NCBI GenBank assembly: GCA_002284615.2
Contig: MU069896.1
Location: 139,254-149,366, forward strand
Source: Dunaliella salina
Lineage: Eukaryota; Chlorophyta; Chlorophyceae; Chlamydomonadales; Dunaliellaceae
Length of the DNA: 10,113 bases
Direction: 5' to 3'
Within the stretch, counting starts at the first letter, position 1; the number at the start of each line of letters is the position of its first letter. The translations under genes were made by a program, and so were the position numbers. The notes below the pieces were generated by a model that saw only the letters and a program-made list of their open reading frames with translations, was not told the DNA's origin and made no database searches. Below are positions 1 to 9,942 of this stretch, piece after piece.

Positions 1-850
<850 letters not shown>

Positions 851-1280
851 TTTAGGGGTTCCTGGGCACTTTCACTGTCACGTAAGCCTTGTGTAGCCTC
901 ACAGCACCTTAGTCAATGTGACTCTTGACCCCATTCACACGTACTGCACTTGTGCTTCTGAAGAAGTGCTTTCAGAAGTGTTGGCATCGCTCTTGCAAAA
1001 GATGAAAGCCATGCCTTGGATGCAACAGGAGCAGTTGAGAGATAACTTGGCCGGAGGAAGAATTTGGAAAGCATTTTTTTGATTAGCTACTTGGCCAAGG
1101 GGCTATGAACACCCTTGTCCCTCTTGCCTGATTGGCCACTGGCAGTTGAGCGCTTTCATGTGCCAGGACAAATAGCAGCTACTTGCCAAGGCAAATATCT
1201 GAGGCGCCCCCCTTAGGTTTGCAACTGTACTACTGAAGCACTCAAGCAAATTAAGCAATTATCATGCAAAAACTGAACCA

Positions 1281-1710
1281 CCACGCATATATAACATTTT
1301 TTTGCCTGCGATAACTGCGTGCCTGTAAAATATGTTTATTTTCAATTTTGTTTTCTGACATAAGCACCCTTATTATTTTATTATAAGGGTGCGCAGTTGT
1401 GTGAATTAACGTTTAGCACAGCAAGAGGGTGAGAGTTGGCAACATTGCCCATGCGTGGTCGTGTGCACCGTAGAGAAATGTACTCATCAAGACACCCCCA
1501 AACAAATGAATATTTTATACAACCACGCACCAACCAGCACACCGAAAATAGGTATTTTCCATAACTACACAGGGGCAATTATGACCATTTTTACTCACTC
1601 GCTGTACGAGATGGTAATTTACACAATCACGCACCCTCAAAATAAATACTTAATTTACCATCACGCAGTTATCACGCACGGCCAAAAATGTTATTTTTGC
1701 GCAGTGATTT
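1281..1710. repeat. fold-back (long inverted repeat) MITE-like element
   Basis: Two arms of roughly 190 bp are imperfect reverse complements around a centre near 1490-1510. Anchor pairs seen directly are GATAACTGCGTG at 1310-1321 with its exact complement at 1662-1673, and GGGTGCGCAGTTGTGTGAATTA at 1387-1408 with a diverged complement at 1615-1636. The ATTGCCC segment near 1443-1450 also pairs with GGGGCAATT near 1572-1580. Near the outer ends, ATAACATTTTT-like sequence occurs on both sides. There is no open frame of note, so it would be a non-autonomous DNA element. A further half copy is at about 660-850. I could not identify target-site duplications or assign a superfamily. Confidence 0.7.
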
Positions 1711-4107
1711 CTTCTCTACTGTATATTTACTATTGCTGAGCTGCCCTGTTGATGCAGGTTGCAAAGCTTCTTAATTCCTGTGCGTGAGATGAATGGGGCT
1801 TACTACTTCTTACGTTGATAAACTGAATAAACAGCAGAAATTATGCAAACACTCAAGAATGCTCACGCAAGTCAAGGTGGTCCTGTAGAAAAGTTGTAAG
1901 ATAAGCCGCAGCGGAACAATGGCTTGTCATTCCACCATTTTCCAAGTCATGCAAGCTTTTTTTTTCTGAGCAGGACAACCATCCCGTGTTGCTGGAACTA
2001 CGCTTTCTCATGTTGCTTTCCTAAAATCGTGCCAACTATTATTTACTGTAAATTCATTGCTCACCATAACTGGTGGAATTCGAAATACCACAGATCATGT
2101 TCATCGGGGTCTTGCTTGAGAAGGCACGCTTAGTGAGAAAACCAAGCTTTTAGGTTTCAAAGTGTTAAACAACTTTGGGAAAGTGTCACTTTTAGGCTCC
2201 TGATAACCCCTTCTGCTATTTGTCCATGACACACAGATTGCCGCGTTGGTAAAGAAAATGGACAGCCTGGTTAAAAGTCTAATACGGCGCAATTTGCAGT
2301 GTGTTGTCCAGTACAGACATTGACCTCCTATAACAACAAACGATCGCAGGCAGAAGTCTCCTCAGTGATTATAGGTTATAAGATTCCCTCTATTCAGGCG
2401 CCACAACCTATGCCAAATTTGGGTGATGTGCTGCCGGACACTTTCAAACCCACTTCTGGGTAGTGAGTGGCTCTCCATTGAATCAGAAGTCTGGTTTGGC
2501 AAGTTGGTGACACTTGGATGTGGCTCAGTTTGAGCTCCCTGCATCAAAAACGTGCATTTCTTTCATTTGGGCACACCAGTGCGTGTCTTGAGGTGGCAGA
2601 TGTTTTTTTTACTAATATCTTTGTAATTAAGTAGCATAAGATGTGCCCCATACCTGCACTTCTTGGTCACCCCTGGTAACGGCCGTTTCCTGAGGGACCC
2701 TGCTCAGGCCCAAACTGCAGTAGCGTTGTTTGGGAAGCCTGTTGGTAATATATTGCCATTGTGATTTTGGGTTGTCGAGAGGACCGTTGATGCTCATCGG
2801 ACTTTCATCGCACGGACAGGCACGCATACCCAGGGAGATCTGGCCAAGCCCCGATAGGCTACCTCCGTGGCCGCTGTTTGTCCTGGCCGATGCCTGGGGT
2901 TGTCATCATCAACACTCACGCCGCGGGCTGCCATGCTGGGCGCCAGGGAGGAGCTGCTGGGTTTCGCAAAATGGATGGAGCTAATTTCTCTCAAGTTTTT
3001 GCTCGGCAATCGAACCCCAGTTTCCAAGCTTTCCTTCGATTTTGGCTCTATAACATTTGTTTTTTTCATCAAAACATAAAAGTTGCCCCTTCACATCAGT
3101 GGCTGTCAGTGGGATTTGAACCAAATTAGAAATTTGAAATCCCGGCCCCATCCCAGCCGCTGAAGCATCAAAATTTCATTAAATGCTTTTAAAAAGGAAA
3201 ATTCCTTATCGTCATCACTCCTCTCGTCTTCTTTTTGAGTGCCCCCCAAAACAGCCCCCCGCCAGCTCGCAGCTGGCGCCACCTGTGCACTCAGAGCTCA
3301 TCCTGGGGTCCACCTGCAGGCTTAAGGAGGCAGATGGAGGACTTGGGCACACAGGGCATGAGTTTTGCTGGCTGAGCGCACAAACACGTATGCCTTGCGC
3401 ACAGCATAGTTCACCGAGTGGGACCAGCTCAGCGCAGAAAAATTGCTTTTTTTACTAGCTTTCAGGTGGTGCGCTCAGAATTGGCAGAGGTGGCCTGGCT
3501 GGCAACAGGCAGGATATCACACAGGGATGTGGCGCCTGACCTTTATTGAGCAACTGTCTTTGCAGAAATGATGAGACTTGCTAAAATGGTGGATAAGAAC
3601 ATAATCAGCAACTTCCCTAACAAAAAAAAAAGCTGTGGTTGACACCATTATAGCAGAGTCATTAGCATGGTTCAAAATGGCTTGTACTGCAGGACTTTTT
3701 TCTTGCAGCATACACCATTTGCCATCCTCCGTTTGTATGTCACGGAATACTGCTTGAATTTGCGCAGACTGATCCATGTGCAGAGGCAGCCATCACATCT
3801 GGTGACATTGCGTGTTCATTGTTAATCATTTTTGGGGCGGAGCCCCCTGGGCTCCTTTAATGTTCTGTCCACACTGTCAACACTGCAAGAATAAAGTTTT
3901 GAGCCATCTGGACCTCCCCAAGTCGTAAACAATCTTACAGTCTGAAGTCCACTAGGGCACGGACGTCGTTGCAACCAGTACTCTTCGTAAGGAATACTGT
4001 TGTGGGTTGAAGCATGGGGGTGGAGGCAGAGGGGTATGACTTCCAATTGACTCCTTTGCCTGCGTTCTTGACCCCATTATAACCTGCATGCATACTTTGC
4101 CCAGGGA
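1711..4107. other. intronic sequence with no recognised gene
   Basis: I see no recognisable coding sequence here. Several short open frames exist on both strands, the longest on the minus strand (2794-3072 and 3517-3777), but none carries a domain I know. Two sites on the minus strand resemble a tRNA B box (near 3010-3022 and 3108-3120) but lack a pairing T-arm. A G/C-rich near-palindrome (GGGGCGGAGCCCC) sits around 3835-3848. Confidence 0.5.
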
Positions 4108-5358
<1,251 letters not shown>

Positions 5359-5490
5359 TAACTCAATTGCTGCTCCGAGCAAGTAGGGTTCAGAACTGAT
5401 TCCAGCACATGATCCAGAGATAGTTCACGCGTGCGGACAAGCACTCGAACAAGCCCTCGGACCAGGACGTGTTCGGTGGTGTGTGACCAA

Positions 5491-5558
5491 AACTGTGGGA
5501 ACTGTTGAAACTGTCCCCACAGCCCAGACTATGGAAACTGTGGGAACTGTGGGAACCA
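5491..5558 (+). repeat. low-complexity (GGGAACTGT-like) minisatellite
   Basis: The words AACTGTGGGAACTGTTGAAACTGT (read as short AACTGT steps) and then GGAAACTGTGGGAACTGTGGGAACC recur every 9-10 bp. On the minus strand this gives a Val/Thr/Pro-rich open frame with no domain, which is an effect of the repeat. Confidence 0.75.
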
Positions 5559-6106
5559 CAGAGACCAAGGGAACAAGGGAATGGAGGAATGGGGAAAAAA
5601 CATTGCTCTGCACGCTGAGGTGTGGGAATGAGGTCAACTGGCTTCCATCATGAGACCTGAGCATGCAGGAGTATTAAAGGCATAACATGAGTGTCCTGGA
5701 CCATCAGATGGCTGGGAGAGGAGGGTCTTATTATTCCGTCTCAGTCCAAGCCCTAGTCTCAAGTCCTCCCCCATCGCAACCATCTGAGCCCCACGACCTG
5801 TAGAACTAAATTATTGGATATCATCAGTGAAGGAATGGTGTCAATTGAGGTCAGGCCGCAATGGTGTGTGGCAAAATAAGGCTGGAATTCCGCTTCGACC
5901 CCTGACAACCTTCACGCACGCACCTAATTTTATAGGCGTAATATATGGAAGAGATGAAATGAGTTTCAGGCAAGAATGGAAACTTGCTTGCGCTTTGACG
6001 TTGGTCTGCTCCTTCTTCATAGCACTCCCCCGGAGGCTCCCAGCACTCTAAACATTGAATACGATGTTTCAGCAGAGGGTGGAAACCATTGTGTGGGACT
6101 TTAAGA

Positions 6107-6216
6107 GGTTACAACTCAGGACCTGCAGACATTTACCGGACCAAGTCAGTGCGTTATGGGCATCAGGTCCTAAAACTTTTGGTTTGGTTACTGTCTGCAG
6201 GTCCTGAGATGTGACC
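6107..6216. repeat. 31-bp inverted repeat with 48-bp loop
   Basis: Positions 6107-6137 and 6186-6216 are inverted copies of each other with 27 of 31 positions pairing. The core CTCAGGACCTGCAGACA (6115-6131) is perfectly complementary to 6192-6208. The transcript of the intron could fold here into a long hairpin. Function is unknown. Confidence 0.85.
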
Positions 6217-6423
6217 AAATCAAGATCAGCTCCAGCAGGTCCAGGGAAGTTAGGGAGAGACTGCAATGGATACTCCCTTCTGATGTTTCAGACATAATAA
6301 AAACATTCTGCATCATTGAAGTTGGCAGAACCCGAAGTCCCCAAAATTTTTACCTGATCTTGACCTGAACATACCTCAGAAACGCATGGGCGTTCCAGGA
6401 CCAAACGCTTTGGGACCTGAAGC
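6160..6423. repeat. 70-bp diverged inverted repeat
   Basis: Reading 6354-6423 on the minus strand and 6160-6229 on the plus strand, both run from GC(A/T)TCAGGTCC to TCAAGATCAG. They align without gaps at 46 of 70 positions by my hand count. This overlaps the 31-bp hairpin arm, so the region seems built from repeated, inverted copies of a CAGGTCC-containing module. It may be the remains of a fold-back element. Confidence 0.55.
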
Positions 6424-6592
6424 TTTGCACCGACAGAGTTTGGTATTGAAACAACCATGCATTTCTGAGATTTACCTCTTGAAGTCCGGCGCAATGGTTA
6501 CTACCCCCTGGCTGCAGCATGCACACCTTTTTTTTTGGGTGAGGGTGGTAAGGTAATGTAGATGTACCTGCCATTTCACTTGTGCCACTCAG

Positions 6593-6693
6593 GTGACCCG
6601 CTGGTTGGCAGCATAGCTCAACAGTACCTCGAGGCGCGCGAAGAGCATGATAAGACGGCCGCAGAATGGACAAGACGTTATGCACAAGCATGA
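6593..6693 (+). CDS. UBE2E-like: ubiquitin-conjugating enzyme E2 (UBE2E type), last exon
   Basis: This is the terminal coding exon. It begins with two bases that complete the split Gly codon after CACTCAG, then encodes [20 protein letters not shown] and [12 protein letters not shown], and ends at TGA 6691-6693. The family pattern is [12 protein letters not shown]...REEHDxxAxxWTxRYA, the last two helices of the E2 fold. UBE2E proteins usually end RYAT, so the RYAQA end is slightly longer. Splice phase and reading frame agree with the active-site exon. The three exons together give about 107 residues of an E2 core of roughly 150, so the N-terminal exons are outside the window. The coding end is followed at once by degenerate copies of itself. 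Confidence 0.95.
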
Positions 6694-6785
6694 GACATTA
6701 TGCACAAGCATGAAACGCCACAAGACGTTATGAACAAGCATGACAAGACGGCTGCAGAATGGACGATACTTTAACGCAAGCATGA
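6671..6785 (+). repeat. tandem partial duplication of the E2 coding end
   Basis: The sequence CAAGACGTTATGCACAAGCA followed by TGA, which encodes the last residues and stop (6671-6693), recurs as GACATTATGCACAAGCATGA at 6694-6713 and as CAAGACGTTATGAACAAGCA plus TGA at 6721-6743. A longer copy of the last 48 coding bases (6646-6693) recurs at 6739-6785, starting CATGACAAGACGGCTGCAGA and ending GCAAGCATGA. The long copy is offset by 93 bp, a multiple of three, but lies after the stop codon. These are short local duplications in what should be the 3' untranslated region. Confidence 0.88.
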
Positions 6786-7306
6786 TGGCAACCGCTGGAG
6801 CCAACATTAGAAAGAAATGAGTGGTGGCCATTTGTAGGATTGCAATCAGATGGCATTGCTCTGGCACTCTATTCTGGCCGTTCTTTCTCGATACAGGCTG
6901 TGCTTCATGGCATGCTAGTCGGCATTTTGGAATGATTATGGTGTTGAGTTACCGCTTTCTTGTTAGGAATAGTTCCTTTACTACAGGTGAAGATGCCAGG
7001 CAGCCAAACCAGACACCCGTCGGACAAGGCACAAAACTAGAGGACAGTAGGATCCAAGATGACTTTGGTTTGTGTCAAACACATGTAGCCTTATAGTAGG
7101 ATCCAACATGATTTCGCCGTCGTTGTTGACACGTCAACATTAGGGGCAAGGCGTCCATGCTTGCAGAATTGTCCATGCAGAATTGCAACATAATGTATGC
7201 GTGCCAGCATGTGGTGTTGGGTGCGGGGGGGGGGAGGCAGGGAGAGGGGGTTGAAGTGAACGATTCTCATTTATTTTTGACCTGTGGCTCCTAGTTGCCT
7301 CGAAGG
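6694..7306 (+). other. 3' flank / probable 3' UTR of the E2 gene
   Basis: This is about 600 bp with no convincing gene. It starts with the duplicated coding-end copies (to 6785). Later it has a short direct repeat, AGTAGGATCCAAGATGA at 7046-7062 and AGTAGGATCCAACATGA at 7095-7111. There is a G-rich tract at 7225-7250. I find no AATAAA on the plus strand in this stretch. The nearest copies, 7390-7395 and 7412-7417, lie inside the antisense retroelement, so the true transcript end is unresolved. Confidence 0.5.
7225..7250 (+). other. G-rich tract, possible G-quadruplex
   Basis: There is a run of ten Gs (7225-7234), then AGGCA, GGG (7240-7242), AGA-type spacers and GGGGG (7246-7250). The long first run could supply two tracts, so a four-tract quadruplex is possible in the RNA or in the plus strand. 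There is no evidence for function. Confidence 0.4.
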
Positions 7307-7330
7307 TACAAGATTACAAGATTACAATTG
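7307..7330 (-). repeat. 8-bp tandem tail at the LINE 3' end
   Basis: On the minus strand the octamer TAATCTTG is repeated about two and a half times (CAATTG, TAATCTTG, TAATCTTG, TA). The first T-A-A is the stop codon of the retroelement ORF. CR1-type LINEs typically end in a few 8-bp repeats and have little or no poly(A), and this resembles that. Confidence 0.65.
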
Positions 7331-7434
7331 GGTTTGACCTTCAGCCAGGTTGTTTGGCTGCTCGGCCTGATGAACTGTTCCATCCAAAGAATAAATATCC
7401 ATGAGATTAGAAATAAAACGATAAGTCTCATTAG
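7322..7434 (-). pseudogene. LINE polyprotein C-terminus (distal piece)
   Basis: In the frame that continues from 8090-8101 across the insertion, the minus strand reads TNETYRFISNLMDIYSLDG and then TVHQAEQPNNLAEGQTQL before TAA (7324-7322). There is no frameshift within the piece. It is the extreme C-terminus of the retroelement protein. The stretch ISNLMDIYS fits the FLSELMD-like helix I associate with these tails. It has been separated from its upstream half at 8102 by the 655-bp insertion. Confidence 0.7.
7423..7434. repeat. 12-bp target-site duplication (left copy)
   Basis: AAGTCTCATTAG here matches 8090-8101 exactly. The two copies flank the 655-bp insert immediately, and each fits the interrupted retroelement frame. 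Confidence 0.88.
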
Positions 7435-8089
7435 GTAAGGTAAGGTAAGGTTACATCGCTATATCCGGCTACGAGGGCAGCTGAGCGGAAACACAGACCT
7501 GGAACTAGACAAGTCTTCGAAAATGTGTATAGAAATGTCAACTGTTGAGAAAAACATGCGCTCGAAGTACCACACAAAGCAGAGGTTCTCTTAGTAAGCA
7601 CTAAGAAAATGGCACAAGAAGTCTTAACCTGAATGCTCACATGTTTGACTCGAAACTCCAGATATTCAGAGAACAAAGTGCAAGGAGAGAGATGGTCAAA
7701 TGCAGATTTGCATGATGTTTGGCAAACAGTCTCCTCAAAACTCCAACACCCTATTGCAATGTTTTATGGTATGGAAGGAACTACAGCAACAGCCTGAGAG
7801 CACATGCTCATGGGAAGTCGGACTTGAAGCTCCACATTAACTTGAATTTTAAGCAATACCTGACATTCATGTTTGCTCCTCTCAACCCACACTCACAAGC
7901 TTGGATGAAACCATCTATAAGGATCCCTTGGGTAACTCTGCATTGGTCACTCTGCCGTCCCACTGTCCAGGTCTTCCAATAAGGCTTTCAGGGCAGCTAC
8001 CCATGGGCATGCTTTCAGGGCAGCTACCCATGGACATGCTTTCAGGGCAGCTACCCATGGACATGCTTTCAGGGCAGCTACCCATATGA
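7435..8089 (-). mobile_element. 655-bp retroposon-like insertion in the LINE
   Basis: This segment is bounded by perfect 12-bp direct repeats (7423-7434 and 8090-8101). Its removal rejoins the LINE reading frame between TNET and YRF. On the minus strand it begins with a 27-bp tandem array (8085-7984), continues with about 530 bp of unique sequence, and ends in a pentamer tail adjacent to the target-site duplication (GTAAG three times on the plus strand at 7435-7449, read CTTAC on the minus strand). Variable-length target-site duplications and a short-repeat tail point to target-primed insertion, either a SINE-like element or a 5'-truncated LINE. An open frame at 7431-7676 on the minus strand ends ALVAGYSDVTLPYLT, where the tail itself is read. 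No tRNA-type promoter boxes are convincing. I do not recognise the family. Confidence 0.8.
7984..8085 (-). repeat. 27-bp tandem array, about 3.8 copies
   Basis: The units are 7984-8010, 8011-8037, 8038-8064 and a partial copy at 8065-8085. The consensus begins GCTTTCAGGGCAGCTACCCA and ends TGGACAT on the plus strand. Copies differ by at most one base apart from the truncated end. Because 27 is a multiple of three, the minus-strand open frame repeats VAALKACPW. The near identity of copies implies recent expansion. It lies at the leading (minus-strand 5') end of the inserted element, four bases from the target-site duplication. Confidence 0.95.
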
Positions 8090-8101
8090 AAGTCTCATTA
8101 G
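8090..8101. repeat. 12-bp target-site duplication (right copy)
   Basis: AAGTCTCATTAG is identical to 7423-7434. On the minus strand it encodes the end of QTNET, and the correct continuation of the LINE protein lies after the other copy. Confidence 0.88.
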
Positions 8102-8432
8102 TTTGGTCCTGTAAGAAATGAAAGACATCCTCAGAACTAGCCTGAATGTAATAAAAAGCGCCTGTCTCGTCCTGAAGAACTCTGTGAGCAGAGGGGAAAT
8201 CAGAAAAGAGATGTTCATAAGTCCGTTTAAGAGAACACACAGGACCGTAGGAATGTAGGAACACAGCATATTTTTCATCTTAAAAGTCCTCCTAGGTCAC
8301 ATTTATCACAAATTGAAGTTTGCTCCTGCCAAAGTGATGTCTCAACTCTTAGGGTGTGTGCATGCAATCGAAAGCGTGCGATGTTTCTCAGCATAGAAGG
8401 TACTACCCAGCTTAAGTAAAGCTGGGCTCCTC
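8102..8432 (-). pseudogene. LINE reverse-transcriptase C-terminal region (proximal piece)
   Basis: Reading leftward from about 8432, the minus strand encodes PSMLRNIARFRLHAHTLRVE, then TSLWQEQTSICDKCDLGGLL. After a one-base frameshift near 8277-8283 it continues DEKYAVFLHSYGPVCSLKRT, YEHLFSDFPSAHRVLQ and DVFHFLQDQTNET. R-x-R-L-x-x-H-x-L-x-V-E-T followed by a C-x2-C ... D-E-K-H-x-x-F-x-C zinc knuckle is the end of many LINE polyproteins. Here CDKC is kept, but the expected His and last Cys read Tyr (DEKY) and His (FLHS). Together with the frameshift this shows the copy is dead. The right boundary is uncertain between about 8400 and 8470, where plus-strand coding takes over. Confidence 0.7.
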
Positions 8433-8586
8433 CCTCCAGTAGCTCCCCCGCCACCTCCAAGTGCAATATCACACGCATTACGCACCTTTGACCATTGAAA
8501 AATGGGCCCTGCCACTTTTCAAACAAGCTAACCTTATGCCTGAGGATGTCTTCCCTGCTGCTTGCACTGATATTGGGTGTGCCTGC

Positions 8587-8751
8587 TGCCAAATGTGTAA
8601 TTACTACCTAAGTTATGAAACTGGAACCTTGGAGCCTCCACTTCCTGATATGTATGTTTGTGATGTGTGCCACTGGACGTACCATTGGGAATGCATGAAG
8701 GAGTTTGGACAAGAAGTTGCAACAGCTGACACATGGGCATTTCCCGCCTGT
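8587..8751 (+). other. PHD-type zinc finger within the decayed element protein
   Basis: The ligand order is C-x2-C (CQMC), about 18 residues, C-x2-C (CDVC), x4, H, x2, C (HWTYHWEC), then the W-x-[C]-P-A-C end. PHD fingers bind histone tails or DNA-associated partners. The seventh ligand is lost: the codon at 8740-8742 is TTT (Phe) where Cys is expected, in WAFPAC. A single TGT-to-TTT change would explain it. The finger would therefore not fold normally. Confidence 0.7.
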
Positions 8752-9847
8752 GCAAGCCTAAACGATGTCCAAAAAATTGAAAGAGAGCAACAGACTAAAC
8801 AAGAACTCAGGAGGGTCACTTGGAAGCCCTCCTGGGAATCAGAGGACCTACAGGAGACATGGCCTAGATTCAAAGAGTGTTTGCTTAAGTACGAAGCACA
8901 ACAGAGCGAACCTAACCTTTCAACACCCACAGCAGATTCTTCCCTCTCAAATCTTGAAAGACAGGGCTTTGAAAATCTTAATGAAACCAATGTATGGCAG
9001 CAGAAAATGGACATAGAATTGCGCAACAAAATCACTTTTGTACAAACCCCACTAATCCACAGGCAGGCATAAAACCTCCAAGCTCATGCGAATATTGGCT
9101 GCGCGAGGTTGACCTCGTGAAGTACACGGACCAGCAACGCCCTCATCCGGCATCATCAGACACAGGATCCCACAGCCATTCCCCTCCCACTTCTTCCCCC
9201 CTCTTTCTCCCAAAAATATACACGATGCACATGGCTTGCATATACAATACGCAAGGCAAGTGTGTTGGTATGACATCCCCGAACCGCTTCCAAATCCTCT
9301 ACAGGGCCTTTCGTGGGGCCAAGCTTTCTGGCATGCACGAGAAAATAATGCCAGCTCCAGGCAGCTTTGCTACTGAGATGCAAGGGCTCCTTTCTCGCAA
9401 ATCCATGCTTGAGAGAAAGTACTCTAGCAAGAAGATCAAAGACTCTTTTTCATGAGCCCTTCCAACTCACATCCATACTGCCCTCCAAAAATGGGCCTTG
9501 GTAACCCAAGAAAAAATGGCCTCCCCACTAGACCATAACCCACAATACCAGAATGATTGGAGTGTGGACTCCCGTGACACTCTTTTTGGTGCCATGCATA
9601 ATGCCCTCTCACCCAAATTCACAGGCTCCTCAGTCTGCCATCCCATTTATGACGAGGGAATCATGACCCAAGCTTTGCAACATGCCATTTCTTCTGCCAT
9701 TCTCAACACAGAGCCACTGCTACATTCATGTTTCTTCCGGCTTGGAATGAGGACATGATAACCAACCCCTACTCCAAACTTGTCACTGCCTACCCCCACC
9801 TCTGTTACGACCTTGGAACCATACCTTGCAAAAAATTGAGTTACAGT

Positions 9848-9873
9848 GCCCCTCAATCCTGCCCCTCAATCCT
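9848..9873 (+). repeat. 13-bp tandem duplication
   Basis: GCCCCTCAATCCT at 9848-9860 is repeated exactly at 9861-9873. Being 13 bp long it shifts the reading frame of the decayed element gene, and it lies where that gene changes from one frame to another. It is probably a slippage-type lesson of neutral decay, with at least one more indel needed to restore the frame. Confidence 0.85.
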
Positions 9874-9917
9874 GTCCTAGGTAGTAACCAAGAGATACCT
9901 TTACCCAAGCATACCTG

Positions 9918-9942
9918 GGAAAAAGAAAAGAAAAAGAAAAGT
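9918..9942 (+). repeat. A-rich AAAAG simple repeat
   Basis: Short GAAAA/AAAAG steps follow the HTWE codons of the decayed gene and encode a Glu/Lys run. This is probably expansion inside, or just after, the coding region. Confidence 0.7.

Larger units (their letters stand above)
7307..8432 (-). mobile_element. 3' end of a non-LTR retrotransposon (LINE), split by an insertion
   Basis: Reading the minus strand from about 8432 leftward, the sequence encodes the C-terminal tail of a LINE reverse-transcriptase polyprotein. It is interrupted by a 655-bp insertion (7435-8089), resumes at 7434, reaches a stop at 7324-7322, and ends in an 8-bp tandem tail (7330-7307). The rest of the polymerase is missing, so the copy is either 5'-truncated or rearranged. 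It lies downstream of the E2 gene in antisense. A PHD-finger gene remnant begins on the opposite strand where the LINE similarity stops. The family assignment rests on recalled similarity to LINE C-terminal zinc-knuckle tails. A tail of 8-bp repeats is a known trait of the CR1 group, so a CR1-like element is my best guess. Confidence 0.7.

Noticed and set aside
2627..3072. Two overlapping minus-strand open frames (2794-3072 and 2627-2827) as a decayed gene
   Set aside because: No recognisable domain or family pattern. Composition is slightly GC-rich, but that is not enough to call a gene.
3005..3122. tRNA-like B-box sequences on the minus strand (GGTTCGATTGCC and GGTTCAAATCCCAC), a possible SINE
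   Set aside because: The flanking bases do not form a T-arm stem, no matching A box was seen at the right distance, and there is no tail or target duplication.
3517..3777. 86-residue minus-strand open frame
   Set aside because: No motif recognised, and part is encoded by an A-run giving a Phe tract. Treated as chance.
7390..7417. AATAAA hexamers as definite poly(A) signals of the E2 gene
   Set aside because: They are antisense to intact LINE codons, so their presence is explained without a role. No independent downstream element was seen.
8433..8592. Upstream extension of the minus-strand LINE frame
   Set aside because: The frame stays open on the minus strand, but here the plus-strand frame carries recognisable coding (TIEKWALPLFKQ to the PHD finger), so the minus-strand reading is a shadow.
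8613..9035. 140-residue minus-strand open frame
   Set aside because: It is the antisense of the PHD-containing pseudogene and has no features of its own.
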